64,000 bases of DNA from Corinectria fuckeliana (taxonomy: Eukaryota; Ascomycota; Sordariomycetes; Hypocreales; Nectriaceae), in assembly GCA_019137255.1 (NCBI GenBank), contig WPDH01000064.1, positions 186,715 to 250,714 of the forward strand, written 5' to 3'. The position numbers were made by a program, and so were the translations under genes. This document shows, piece by piece, positions 54,858 through 64,000 of the stretch. Numbering within the stretch: position 1 is the stretch's first letter; each line of letters begins with the position of its first letter. The notes under the pieces are model-generated. The model ran no database searches. It saw nothing but the letters and a program-made list of their open reading frames with translations, and was not told the origin of the DNA.

Positions 54858-56807
54858 TTAGCGAGTATACATTCTGTGGATCTCCCGCGTTCCTAGAGGT
54901 TGGAAAGGGTTACCAACCTCAATACTAACCGGCTGCCTTCGACGCATGTAATCCTGCGCATCGCGCTCCCGCCAGCGGGGTTCACGCTCAATGGGGGCCA
55001 GGTCTTCCACGAGCTGATCGCGGAGCCTGCTTGGTAGTGCCCGACGCCGCGGGCCTTCCTCGAAACGCTCCAGTCGCTCACTATCTCGACGGGGCTCTGG
55101 GTCGCGATACGCAGCATCAAGACGCAACCTCTCCAGGCGGTCCTCGATGCGCTCCAGCCCGTCCTGGAGGATTTCCTGTCGCGCCTCGGATGGAGCCACG
55201 CGGCGGACACTTGACCGCCGTTGAACAATGCGAGGCCGCTGTTGTGCGGGCCGTGGCTTATAAGCTGGCTCATCCTCACGACGACCGGGGTAACGCTCTT
55301 GTCTCGCTGGCGCCATGCCCATCGGCGAGGCGGCCCGATGCGAGGGGTATAGAACAGGCCTCGCAGGGGGCAGTCTGGGAGCATAGTTGTCGACGACGTA
55401 ATCCTGCTCATGTTTGTCGTGTTGACGTGGCACACCAAAGTTCTCGGGGAAGCGCAGGCGCTGAACAGGAGTCCTGCTCCGGCCGCGACCATGCTTTGGG
55501 GAGCCTGGATAGGAGCCAAGAGAAGACTGAGGCGTGCTGAGGTCGCTGGCACTAGACCAGGAGTCAGAAGAGAAGGAACTCCGGGAACTTCGAGATGAGC
55601 CGTGGTTGTGGTAGGGCTTGCTGTTCTTGCCAACTGTAATGACTTGAACATTGAGCTTCCCTGGCTTGTTCTTGTTGTCCTTGTCTCCCTTGCCGGTGTC
55701 ACCCTTGCCCTGTTTGTCTGCCTTGTCCGCCTTTTTGTCGTGTAGGATAGGCTTGGGCTGGTGGGACAGAGGGTTGGGCTTTGGTGCTGGCATAACCTGG
55801 GGATTGGGCCTCGGCTGCATGACTTGCACGTTGGGGTTGGTGGGAGGTAAAGCAAGGAAGTTGTTTGGATTGCCGGGAGGTGGCGCAGACGGCGGAAGAG
55901 GCATTGGCATATGCATTTGCTGAGGAGGAGGCGGCCGCGGCATCATCCTCATCTCCTGCTCTCTCTTCTGCTCCTCGAGCATTCTGAGGCCGTTTTGTTC
56001 GGGAGTGGGCGTTCTTTTGAAGTATGCGGTGATGAAGACCCTTTCATAGTACTTGGGCTTTGACTTGGTCTTTTTCGAACTGGAGACGCGTCTCTTGTCC
56101 TTGGCGTGCTTGTCCTTGGCGTGCCTGTCGATGTAGGCGAGCTCTCGCTCATCGAGCCGTCGAAGCTTCCAGTCAAACTGGACCAACTTGTAATGGAAGC
56201 GGTTGTCAGGATCTGATTGGCAAAGTCTCTCTTGAGCGAGCTCGAGTTGGCGCTGGATGGCAGGAGAACAAGAGGCCTTCTTCTCCGCGATAGGCTTGGT
56301 GTCTCTCTCGAGAATGCGGACTTGGCGCTTGGTATCTTGCTGGGAGATGTCGGTCTGTTCGATCTGCGCGACCTTCTCCCAAGTGGGTTGGAGGCGGTAT
56401 CCCTCTTCATCAACGTCGTGGGCATTGTCTGTCCTCTCGAGCCGGATCACAGTGTACGAGGAGAGAGACTCGCGGGCGTCGGCCTCGGTGAGGCGCTCAC
56501 CCCGGATGTCGCAGATCTCGACCGGCTTTCTGGATCGCAGGTCGTGGGGGACAGCGTGCTGGGGAGGAGGGGGGAAGCGAGGAGGCGCGCCCATTGCGGC
56601 CATCTGGTTCTGGGGTGCCATGTGCTGAGGAATGTTTTGGGGCATCCCCTGAGGCATCCCCTGAGGCATCCCTTGAGGCATGGCCGGGGGAACCCCTCCT
56701 GGGCCTCGGTTGGGGGCTGGATGCATTGGAGGCACTGGTGGTAGTTGAGGCTGACGAGACGGCCCGTTGCCGGCGGTGAATTGTACAGCGCCGTGATCTC
56801 CGGCCAT
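54858..56807 (-). CDS. Large disordered proline-rich protein, unknown function
   Basis: Single exon of 649 residues from ATG 56807 (MAGDHGAVQFTAG) to TAA at 54858-54860. The frame continues upstream of the ATG without another one. I do not recognise the family. The N-terminus is Pro/Met-rich with tandem MPQG units. A more ordered segment at about residues 95-270 begins CDIRGERLTEADARESLSSY and has many charged residues and aromatic pairs (FHYKLVQFDWKLRRLDERELAYIDRH), a HAKDKHAKDK duplication and a basic KKTKSKPKYYER stretch. A second Pro/Met-rich stretch, a Lys/Asp/Gly-rich part, a Ser-rich patch and an Arg/Glu-rich C-terminus (ERIEDRLERLRLD, coiled-coil-like) follow. The composition suggests an RNA-associated or condensate-forming protein, but this is inference. 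Codon usage is the same as in neighbouring genes, so it does not look transferred. Confidence 0.85.
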   Translation of the reverse strand: MAGDHGAVQFTAGNGPSRQPQLPPVPPMHPAPNRGPGGVPPAMPQGMPQGMPQGMPQNIPQHMAPQNQMAAMGAPPRFPPPPQHAVPHDLRSRKPVEICDIRGERLTEADARESLSSYTVIRLERTDNAHDVDEEGYRLQPTWEKVAQIEQTDISQQDTKRQVRILERDTKPIAEKKASCSPAIQRQLELAQERLCQSDPDNRFHYKLVQFDWKLRRLDERELAYIDRHAKDKHAKDKRRVSSSKKTKSKPKYYERVFITAYFKRTPTPEQNGLRMLEEQKREQEMRMMPRPPPPQQMHMPMPLPPSAPPPGNPNNFLALPPTNPNVQVMQPRPNPQVMPAPKPNPLSHQPKPILHDKKADKADKQGKGDTGKGDKDNKNKPGKLNVQVITVGKNSKPYHNHGSSRSSRSSFSSDSWSSASDLSTPQSSLGSYPGSPKHGRGRSRTPVQRLRFPENFGVPRQHDKHEQDYVVDNYAPRLPPARPVLYPSHRAASPMGMAPARQERYPGRREDEPAYKPRPAQQRPRIVQRRSSVRRVAPSEARQEILQDGLERIEDRLERLRLDAAYRDPEPRRDSERLERFEEGPRRRALPSRLRDQLVEDLAPIEREPRWRERDAQDYMRRRQPVSIEVGNPFQPLGTREIHRMYTR

Positions 56808-58739
56808 GTTAGGTATGTCTTTGCGGTTGTTTCGATTGGATGGTATACTGATCAATTCCTCAGGCCAAGTCGAAGGCTGGGGAAACGGGCCTTGATATAA
56901 GTTTGTTTGAAAGCAGGGCGATGGCAGGCCAACTAGGACGAATCCGCGATATCACTTGGCAACGTGCCGGGACCCTTTGGCGCCGGACTGAACAGCAGAA
57001 AAGTGAGGCTGTCCGCGTGTGCCCCGAATACGCAAGATGGAGGGTGGCAAGCTGGCAGCTATGGACCAGAACGAGACTGCGTGGGTGAGGGGTAACCAGA
57101 GTGTAATCTAGAGCGGGCTGAAAGCTCTCAGCTCGGCGAGGGTGTGTTGACAGCGGATGCGAAAGCTCATAGGCTGCCGCGAACGAGCGAATGTGCAATG
57201 CCTGAGAAGAAGGTGGAGGGAGAAAGTAGAAGTATGTTGACTTGAGAAGTGCTATGTGTGTGTTGAAGTGCTATGTTTGTGTTGTCTCGTCTTTGTTTGT
57301 CATGGACTCTTCGAATGAATACTCGACACAACGCCGACTCCCACCGAGCCCGTCGTCGCGTATTTGAACTCCGGAGCGACCTGGACGGCCGTCGTTAGGT
57401 ATCAGTTGGGAATCGACGTTTTCAACCTCGCGTCTGCGGTTGTCGTTGTCGCGGGGACACAAGCCGCGAACAGGCCAGCCGGAGCAGCATCTCGGGCGTA
57501 TTCAAGCAAGCCCGCTCGCCGCACAGCACCGCCAATCCCACGGCGATATCATCGTCGCCACCGTCTGCTCGGGCGGAGTGGTTCGCAATTCTGCAGGCAA
57601 GGCCACCGACCGGTCGCCCAACGGCAAATCACCTCGATGCCGCGACTTCGACGACGGCCGTGACAACCCTTTCCAAGCCTGAGAAACACGCCAGCTCACA
57701 GTGCAGCGCAGCGCAGCACAGCACATCGCATCTCATCTGCACCCTCCTTTTTGCGTCCTGCTTGTCTATCCCTGGCTTACACCCGCGCCCGGTCGACGAC
57801 GCCGCCGACTTACGACGACTCTCGGTCGAGGGATCCGGATGTCGTTGTCAGATAATGACACCATGGATGCCGAAGGACCCAATCATGGCTTCGTTCTGGG
57901 AGAGGCTGGACATGCAGCTCATCGACCGACTCCCATCAATGCGTCCGCCCGGGGCTTGGATAAATGCACGTCGACAGGATCGAGCCGGGGCAATCCTCAA
58001 GTCGGGCTGAAGATGATTTATGCGGACAAGCCTGGGCCTTGATGGTTCATAGCGACAGATGCTGCGTAACCGCCACTCGAAAGAAGATGAAAAAACTCTG
58101 ACCAGGCTCTCGTTGTGGTTGATCGGTTCCATCCCGCCTTTGGGCGTTGTGCCTTTCGAAATGCTCCGATGCTGTGCTGTGCTGTTCGTGCTGCCGCAGC
58201 ACCGCACGTCGACGGGTGTTGCACGGCGTCTCGGAGATCAACCTTACAGCTGCTCAAGGGGGGGTTGATTCGCAAAGCCCAACGCATTTACACGACATAC
58301 GGGCCTGGACCGTATCGACGATTGCCTGAGCAACCGAGACCCTGGTTGCCTGGCTGGACTGCCGATGAACGACTTTGAGTCCCGGCCTGAGTAGACCCAC
58401 GCTGAGCCTCTCCCAGTTCATGACGAACTGTAGATAGTCTATCTGGCATGGATGCCTTAATTATGCAGAGCATCAACGATGCAACGTCAAAAACCTGCTT
58501 TGACTAGGCTCGGCTAGCTAGATAGGACGTTGAAGAACCCGGAGATCCGGAGACGGCATCGGTCCCGGCTGGTTCGCCGTAACTACCAAGTAGATAGGTA
58601 GTAAGTATCTGCTGTAGCAGTGCCAGGCCACAATCGATCGACCGCATGTCCATGCAGTCATGCGCTACACTACAGCGCCTGCTGCACGAGTCCCATTCTT
58701 CGTGGAGTAGCAGTCCGCCCCGTGTGACCCAGCCGGTTG

Positions 58740-58753
58740 CCCCCCCCCCCCCC
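58740..58753. repeat. Poly-C tract with adjacent GTGTGC repeat
   Basis: About 14 C followed by GGGTGCGCGTGTGCGTGTGC-type alternation. This is another member of the C/G homopolymer set of this window. Confidence 0.8.
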
Positions 58754-59280
58754 GGGTGCGCGTGTGCGTGTGCGTGTGCGCCCGAGCTGTTAGTGAAGCA
58801 GAGGCAGAGCCGATGTAACGAAAGATCACCACCGATCTGTCTTCGCCCCCTCCGTCAGCAGACAGACGCCCGGCCAAACTGTAGGTACCGTGGGTGATGG
58901 CTGCACTGTACCTACCGCGCTGTGCTATTCGATGCTTCAAGCTTCAATGCGGCAGATTTTCCGGCGTGGTTGCGTGATGCGACCTGCATCCCTAATTACA
59001 CTTGAAAGCCTTGCTCCGGCCAAAACGAGGCGGAAGAGGAGTGCACCACCCGGCCGGAACCTCCGGTGCAATCGGATGCCGTCACGGCAAAAGGCTCTCG
59101 TTGCTGTTATTCCAATGCATGCGAAAGCGTCTCGTAATGCGTGTCTCATAAACATGCACTCGCGCTGAGTTGTCTTTGCCATCGCAGTCCAACCTGCGGG
59201 CGTCGTCTTTTGTCCTTTTTTCCCCCTCTCGCGCCGTGTGACATTAGGTCGAGTTCTTGTATTCTTTCTTATGCTCCCCC

Positions 59281-59307
59281 GTCACCGTCACCGTCACCGT
59301 CACCGTC
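59281..59307. repeat. CACCGT hexanucleotide repeat
   Basis: Four and a half perfect gtcacc units in non-coding DNA. Confidence 0.85.
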
Positions 59308-60522
59308 CGCGACGATGACATGACTCGGGGAATGGCCCGGCCCGCGATCCGTTGGCGTGCCAATCGGGTCAACGAGGCTTGTGGGTTTGGGGTTGTACGG
59401 ACGAATAGGTCGACACCTGGATCCAACCGTTTCAACCTCCGTACTTGGTAGTGATCACAAGAGTTTTGCCTTGCGCGTTGCCTTGCGAACAATGCTGACG
59501 GGTGCGTCCGTCTTTGTCATCGGATCTTCACTTTTTCAACGGGGCAAACCTGCTTTCTGGCCTGAAAGTGCAAAACCAGAACGGGATATCAGAGGTGGCA
59601 ACGTTCGCTGCCTTGCGGCTGATGTAGAATGTAGAGAAGGCAAATGTTGGAGGATGCGCAACCTTTTCTTACCGTGCGTGGTTGGTCCACATAGTTGGTC
59701 AGCTGACATGAGACGCCATTATTGTTAGATTAGCCCTGCATTCAGCATCAAACATGATGTCTTTGAGACGTATTGTTGACGAGGTTCGACATGCCCGCAC
59801 AGAAAGCTCGCTGCGGATGGGACAGGACAGCTGCCGTATACGTCGCCATCTCTGTTCAAGAGCTTGCTGCTGGCGGGACGACCTGAAGAGTGCCACAGGG
59901 CCTGTAGAATTTCTAACATTGTATCTGGAAATAACGTGGGGCTTTGTGTTTCTTGATGCTGGTGTAAGTGCAAACAGGCAACACGGAGACAACCTCAGCC
60001 GCCCTCTAGTCAGCCACGCCTCCTCCCCTATATTGTATCACAGCCTCACCCACAATCCTCTGGCCCATAGACCAAAAACAGCAGTCTCTTCTTCAGCGAA
60101 GTAGCTTCACACAAAGAAATCGTCTTCTAACTAAACTTACATGCCTTGTTCCCCATGGCCTCACTCTTCACTTTCTCTTTTTGGCACCTTTCCTCTGTCT
60201 TGGGCCTGGCTGGCGAGACGGAAGAGACCCCTGCAGCGTCTTCTGTTCGATTCCCAGACGACGGACACCTGGCAGTCTGTCCTTGCTCTGCTTATTTTTC
60301 TTCTTTTTTCTTCTTCTTTTCTTTTGCAATGGACGGAATGGCATTTGCTTCTTCGGCTATCTTTGGTGGCATTAACGGGCAACTATTTGATAACAAGCTG
60401 TGTTGTTTCTCTCACTCTCTCTCGTAAGTGGCATTCATCACTCGCCCAGATATGCACCGACTCCAGTTTGTTCTCCTAATATGACCACGATTGATGCCTC
60501 TGACGCCGCTCTGTCCTCGACT

Positions 60523-63159
60523 CTAAGCCAGGTACACATACGCGTTGCCTTCTCTCTCCATGTAGTCCTTCTCAATTAGACTAGAGGATGTATGGTCAGC
60601 ATTCATGGCAGCACTCATGTAGGTACTTAGTTCGAGTCATAAAGACGTACCTCTCAATCTCCTTCTTGATCGCTGCCGGCTCGACGCTGCCTCGCTTCTT
60701 GGTAAGATTGATCACCTCGGCCACCAGTTCCGCGTGTCCCATCGACTTGCGGCTCTTCATGATCCGGACAATGGCCGCCTGCGTCTCGAATCGTCTGTCC
60801 TGCACGATCCGCTCGTGCGTCGCATTGTTCTCCTCCTTGGTCTCCTTGAGCTGGATCTGGTTGATCTTGACACGGTACTTGGGGTCCGTAAAGGCCTTGT
60901 TGAACGTGAAGGTGTCTGTGGGCTTGACTTCCCGGCCCTTGGGGTGCTTGGACAATACCCTAACCTTGCCGCACGCGAGGGACTGCAGGGTGCGATCGAG
61001 GTCGCCGCCTCCAAGGCCGGTACCAGTGGCAATCTGCTCGTACGCCAAGAACCCGTTGGCCGGCACGCTGTTGAACATTATGAGCACGACCGCTTGGTAG
61101 GCCGACACGAGAAGCTCCTTGGTGCCCTTCGCAAAGGTAGCTTTGAGAGCGCAGTGAGCCAGCGAATGCTTCCAGGTCAGGACACGTCCCGTGTGCCTGC
61201 TCTTGTAGTATTTGTCAAATCGTTCGATCTGGGTCGCCACCTCATCGGGCAAGTTAAGCCTAATGTCGGGGTAGGTCGGCCACGAAGATGCCGAGAGGAT
61301 CATGACGGAAAGATCCAAGGGCGATCTCCTGTCCACGCTGGCTTGACACCATTCCTTGTACGACTCCATCTCGTCCTTGGCAAGCTCCTGGTCCTTGAAC
61401 ATCTGCTCCAGATTATGGGTGAAGTTGGATCCGCACTCGCCCCGAAGCTTCGTCAGCATGTTACGCTCCGCATCCTGGCTCGCGCTCCGTCCCATCAACA
61501 GCCTTCGAGCTAGATCCTTCTTGTAGAAGGCCTCAAAGACATCTTTGCCCTCGATGAATCTAAACAGCTCTAGAGCCTGGTCCAGCTGCCGATCCAACTC
61601 AGCATCTTCGTCGGCCGTACTTGACTGGCCCTCCTTCTCCGCTGTTGCTCGATCCTTGACGTCCGAGAGGAGCTCCTTCGGCAACGTCTTGAGACCGCCT
61701 CGAAGCAGCATGTCTATGTATTTGGCTGTCATCTCGCCGATTTTAGAAGTGCCGGAGCCCCAGCATGAGGCGACCTTGCGGTCGTTCATGAATTTTCCAA
61801 ACGCCTCCCTCATGCCCCAGAGGAAGTCGTCGTCTTTGTTAAAGGCGTCCCGGATCATAAGGTCTAAGGACCGCCGCAGCTCTAATAGACGAAGAACCAT
61901 CTCGTCGCCTCGCGCCTTATCTCCAACGATGGCGGCTCCAGTCGTTCTGATATATTCACTCCACGGCGCCTTCATCTTCTTCTGGATGCCCGATAATCGA
62001 AGCAAGTCATAAAGCGCCTTCATAGACTCGACTTCTCTGTCGGACAGAAGCTTCGAAAGACTGCCGCCATTCAACAACTTGTCCGAGTACTGGCCGATGA
62101 GGGTCGAGTGCGCTGAGTCCATCAGCTGCTTCTCCGTCGTGCTGTCGAAGTTGAAGGCAATACATCGGTAGTCTTCCTTCTTCAGGAGCTTCTCGCAGAC
62201 CGTGATGTAGTCCTTGAGGCTCGAGGTGCTCCATGCTTGCCCGAATTCCTTAAAGTAGGCCTCGGACTGCCGCAAGAATACGGGCTCGAAATTCTTAATG
62301 TACACGCCCAGAATGAACAGCATCCGAACCGAGTCTTTGAGCAGTGCCGGGTCTGTGTGCTCGCTGCCTCGTCGATCGTACTCGACCAGGTCGCACAAGC
62401 CATCAATGGCCCGAGTCCCAGGCGACACCTCATAAAGGAGCGACTGCGAGGGAAAGGCCATCCTCCGGAACTGGATGATGGTCATGTCGTTGATGGACGG
62501 CAGTTTCTCTCGGAGGAGATAGGTCCGGTCGAGGAAGCTGAATGTCGATCGGATCAACACCTAGGTTCGCCGTTAGCCCATGAGCGGCACAAGCCCACGC
62601 TGGTACAACACACCGTCTGGGTATTCCAGGTGTTCCATTCCGCGAGGACGCCCCTCAGGGTCTCGATGTTCGAAATGCCCCCCGCCTGCTGGATCCTGGG
62701 AAGGACGACCTTTTGCAGGTGCAGCTCGACCCTGTCCTTCAGCAGCCTGTACACCTTGCCCGGGTCGCCCTTCCGACACACATCCTCGACGCCGCGGTAC
62801 AGGCGCTCGAGCGGAACAGCCGGGTTCCTCCCCGCGAAGATGGCCTCCAGCGCCCCGTCGAGCTCCTTGAAGGTCCGCGCGTAGTAGTCGGACACCTGGG
62901 CGTCGCGGCTGGTCGGGGCGCGCAGGTTCTTGATGACGAGCTTCTTGGCGCCCACGTACGGTTGGAAGGCCGTCTTCCTGGTAAGGTCGACCATGTCGGG
63001 GAGCTTGCCCCGCGCTTTGGCGCTGGCCATGACGGGCATGTCGGTGAAGCGGGGACGCTTCGGGGCGAGAGACAGTGAGGAAGCAGACGAGGAGGAGTCG
63101 GAGTCGAGGCGCGGGCGTCGCCGGGAGGGGGAGGTCGAGTTGGCGGGCGCGGATTGCAT
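60523..63159 (-). CDS. CUL4: Cullin-4 scaffold of CRL4 ubiquitin ligase
   Basis: Three exons on the minus strand: 62614-63159, 60651-62560 and 60523-60580, with introns of 53 and 70 bp. All joins keep frame and give 837 residues. CUL4 binds DDB1-DCAF receptors at its N-terminus and the RING protein at its C-terminus, and acts in DNA repair, replication licensing and, in fungi, heterochromatin formation. The N-terminus has the Ser-rich, basic NLS-like part (RRRPRLDSDSS, PKRPRF) and the KKLVIKNLRAP motif typical of CUL4. The cullin-homology core includes GKDVFEAFYKKDLARRLL and LQSLACGKVRVL. The neddylation segment IVRIMKSRKSMGHAEL carries the acceptor Lys in IMK. The last 58-nt exon supplies the WHB end, LIEKDYMEREGNAYVYLA; without that splice the frame would run into a false tail. 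The Arg/Lys pattern and N-terminal motif favour CUL4 over CUL1 or CUL3. Confidence 0.95.
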
Positions 63160-63792
63160 GGAGCAAGGGAGCGACGGAGCGACGGAGCGAACGGAGAGGC
63201 CTGGAACAACCTTAATCGAGCTGTCACGCAGGCCTCGGTTTCACGGGCGATTGGCGATTGGCGCGGGTTGGCGGGTTCGACAAGGAGGGACAGTGGAGGC
63301 AAATGACGTCGGTTGGTTGGCTGCTTGCTTGCTTACTTGCTTGGTTCTTCTGGTCGTAGACGATATAACTGGCACTTTGGGGAGGAGTTGAGAGACCTGG
63401 CGATGGAGATGGAGGGGTTGGGAGGCGTGTTGGATGCATGAGAGAAGCTGCTGGCCTTGGTTTGGTTATGTCATGTCACTTAACTTACAATCGGACTTCG
63501 GAACTGAGTTGCGATAAGATAACGCAGTCCGGTGGAGCTGAAGGCCTGGTCACCATCGAGTAATCCATCCATCCATATATTCGGCCGACAAATCTCTTGC
63601 CAACCCACGCAAATTGAATAAATCACACTTGTTACTAGAACTAGATTTCACAAGCCTAGCTAGTGATAGACATCTATACTTCGGACGTGGATGCCGCCAA
63701 AAAAACATTCACGCAAGACCCAAGTATATATCAGTTGTATGCCATCCCTACTATCGACTAGCCAATTCAATACATCGACCAATACAGATACT
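63160..63792. other. CUL4 promoter and TEL1 3' region
   Basis: About 630 bp between the TEL1 stop and the CUL4 ATG, both on the minus strand. A GCTTGCTTGCTTACTTGCTTGG tandem lies at about 63322-63343. AT-rich sequence at 63570-63790 may hold the TEL1 polyadenylation region. No gene was seen. Confidence 0.5.
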
Positions 63793-64000
63793 CTACGCAT
63801 ACGCTGCCCATCCTATATTCATCTGTCAGCCGCCGTCGTGGTCCAAAGCGTCATTGCAACTTACCAGAGTACAAAACTGCCAGGTTCCGTTCATCCGCCG
63901 CTTGGTTGATCAGATCGTTGACCGTCGCAGTCACGCTCAGCGTCTTGGATAGCTTCTTCCGCACAATCTCCAGCGCGCGATCTGCTTCCGACGGCTCGTT
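63793..64000 (-). CDS. TEL1: TEL1/ATM kinase, C-terminal FATC end (partial)
   Basis: Two pieces are visible on the minus strand: 63865-64000, which continues beyond the window edge, and a 20-nt last exon 63793-63812, joined across a 52-bp intron (gtaagt donor, aatatag acceptor). They encode a C-terminus that reads ...LSVTATVNDLINQAADERN, then LAVLYSGWAAYA and stop. This is the FATC domain of a PIK-like kinase; the terminal GWAAYA and the VNDLINQA helix fit Tel1/ATM rather than Mec1/ATR, Tra1 or TOR, which end in W-x-P-F-W, WMPWF or GWCPFW-like sequences. Tel1 is the checkpoint kinase recruited by Mre11-Rad50 to double-strand breaks and telomeres. The last intron splits the FATC domain, leaving only six residues in the final exon. 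The rest of the gene lies to the right. Confidence 0.88.

Larger units (their letters stand above)
56808..60522. other. Intergenic region, no supported gene
   Basis: About 3.7 kb between the start of the disordered-protein gene and the CUL4 stop, both on the minus strand. Open frames at 57440-58042 overlap in several frames, and none gives a family signal or convincing splice pattern. A poly-C tract lies at about 58740-58753 next to a GTGTGC run, and a CACCGT repeat at 59281-59307. The right end (60280-60520) is T-rich on the plus strand and probably includes the CUL4 3' UTR. Confidence 0.5.

Noticed and set aside
57838..58042. A 67-codon frame starting MSLSDNDTMDAEGPN
   Set aside because: The start looks plausible, but no upstream exon, homologue or codon bias supports it, and overlapping frames are equally open.

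Overview
This window is nuclear DNA of a filamentous ascomycete, most likely a Sordariomycete and perhaps one of the Hypocreales. The basis is GC-rich genes with 50-130 bp GT-AG introns (donors such as gtaagt, gtacgt, gtgcgt), strong GC3 bias in coding exons, fungus-specific families (PalH, a DUF7702-like membrane protein, EDC3, KTI12), and a retrotransposon degraded by RIP (repeat-induced point mutation). I cannot name the species.

Layout, left to right. 1-3.1 kb: no supported gene. 3.1-3.9 kb (+): Smr-domain protein with a QHGG-rich tail and a C-terminal CaaX box. 4.35-5.13 kb (-): seven-helix DUF7702-like protein, divergent from KTI12 (6.47-7.56 kb, +). 8.49-9.10 kb (+): probable small gene of unknown function. 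10.49-13.26 kb (+): six-exon CDC48/p97. 14.08-14.67 kb (-): two-exon unknown protein, convergent with CDC48. 14.7-27.0 kb: about 12 kb with no gene I can support, rich in microsatellites and TAC/GTA palindromes. 27.04-30.19 kb (+): HMT1-type vacuolar ABC transporter. Then a run of minus-strand genes: LAG1-type ceramide synthase (33.97-35.45), palH/RIM21 (37.63-39.92), EDC3 (42.44-44.70), PIF1 helicase (45.83-48.50), a complete RIP-degraded copia LTR retrotransposon (48.79-54.47), a disordered proline-rich unknown (54.86-56.81), CUL4 (60.52-63.16) and the 3' end of TEL1/ATM (63.79 to the window edge).

These are mostly housekeeping genes rather than a functional cluster: ubiquitin-dependent segregation and degradation (CDC48, CUL4), DNA maintenance and damage signalling (PIF1, TEL1), mRNA decapping (EDC3), tRNA modification (KTI12), sphingolipid synthesis (LAG1), ambient-pH sensing (palH) and metal or thiol-conjugate transport (HMT1-like). 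No secondary-metabolite cluster, CRISPR array or tRNA gene was recognised.

I found no convincing new multi-gene system. The observations most worth following are the RIP-mutated copia element, with 256-bp LTRs and a TGTCG target duplication just upstream of PIF1; two nested PIF1 starts that would give mitochondrial and nuclear forms; the CaaX box on the Smr protein; very small first or last exons carrying conserved ends (KTI12, CUL4, TEL1); a dispersed TAC/GTA palindrome family in intergenic DNA; and long poly-C/G tracts, two of them interrupted by Ns.
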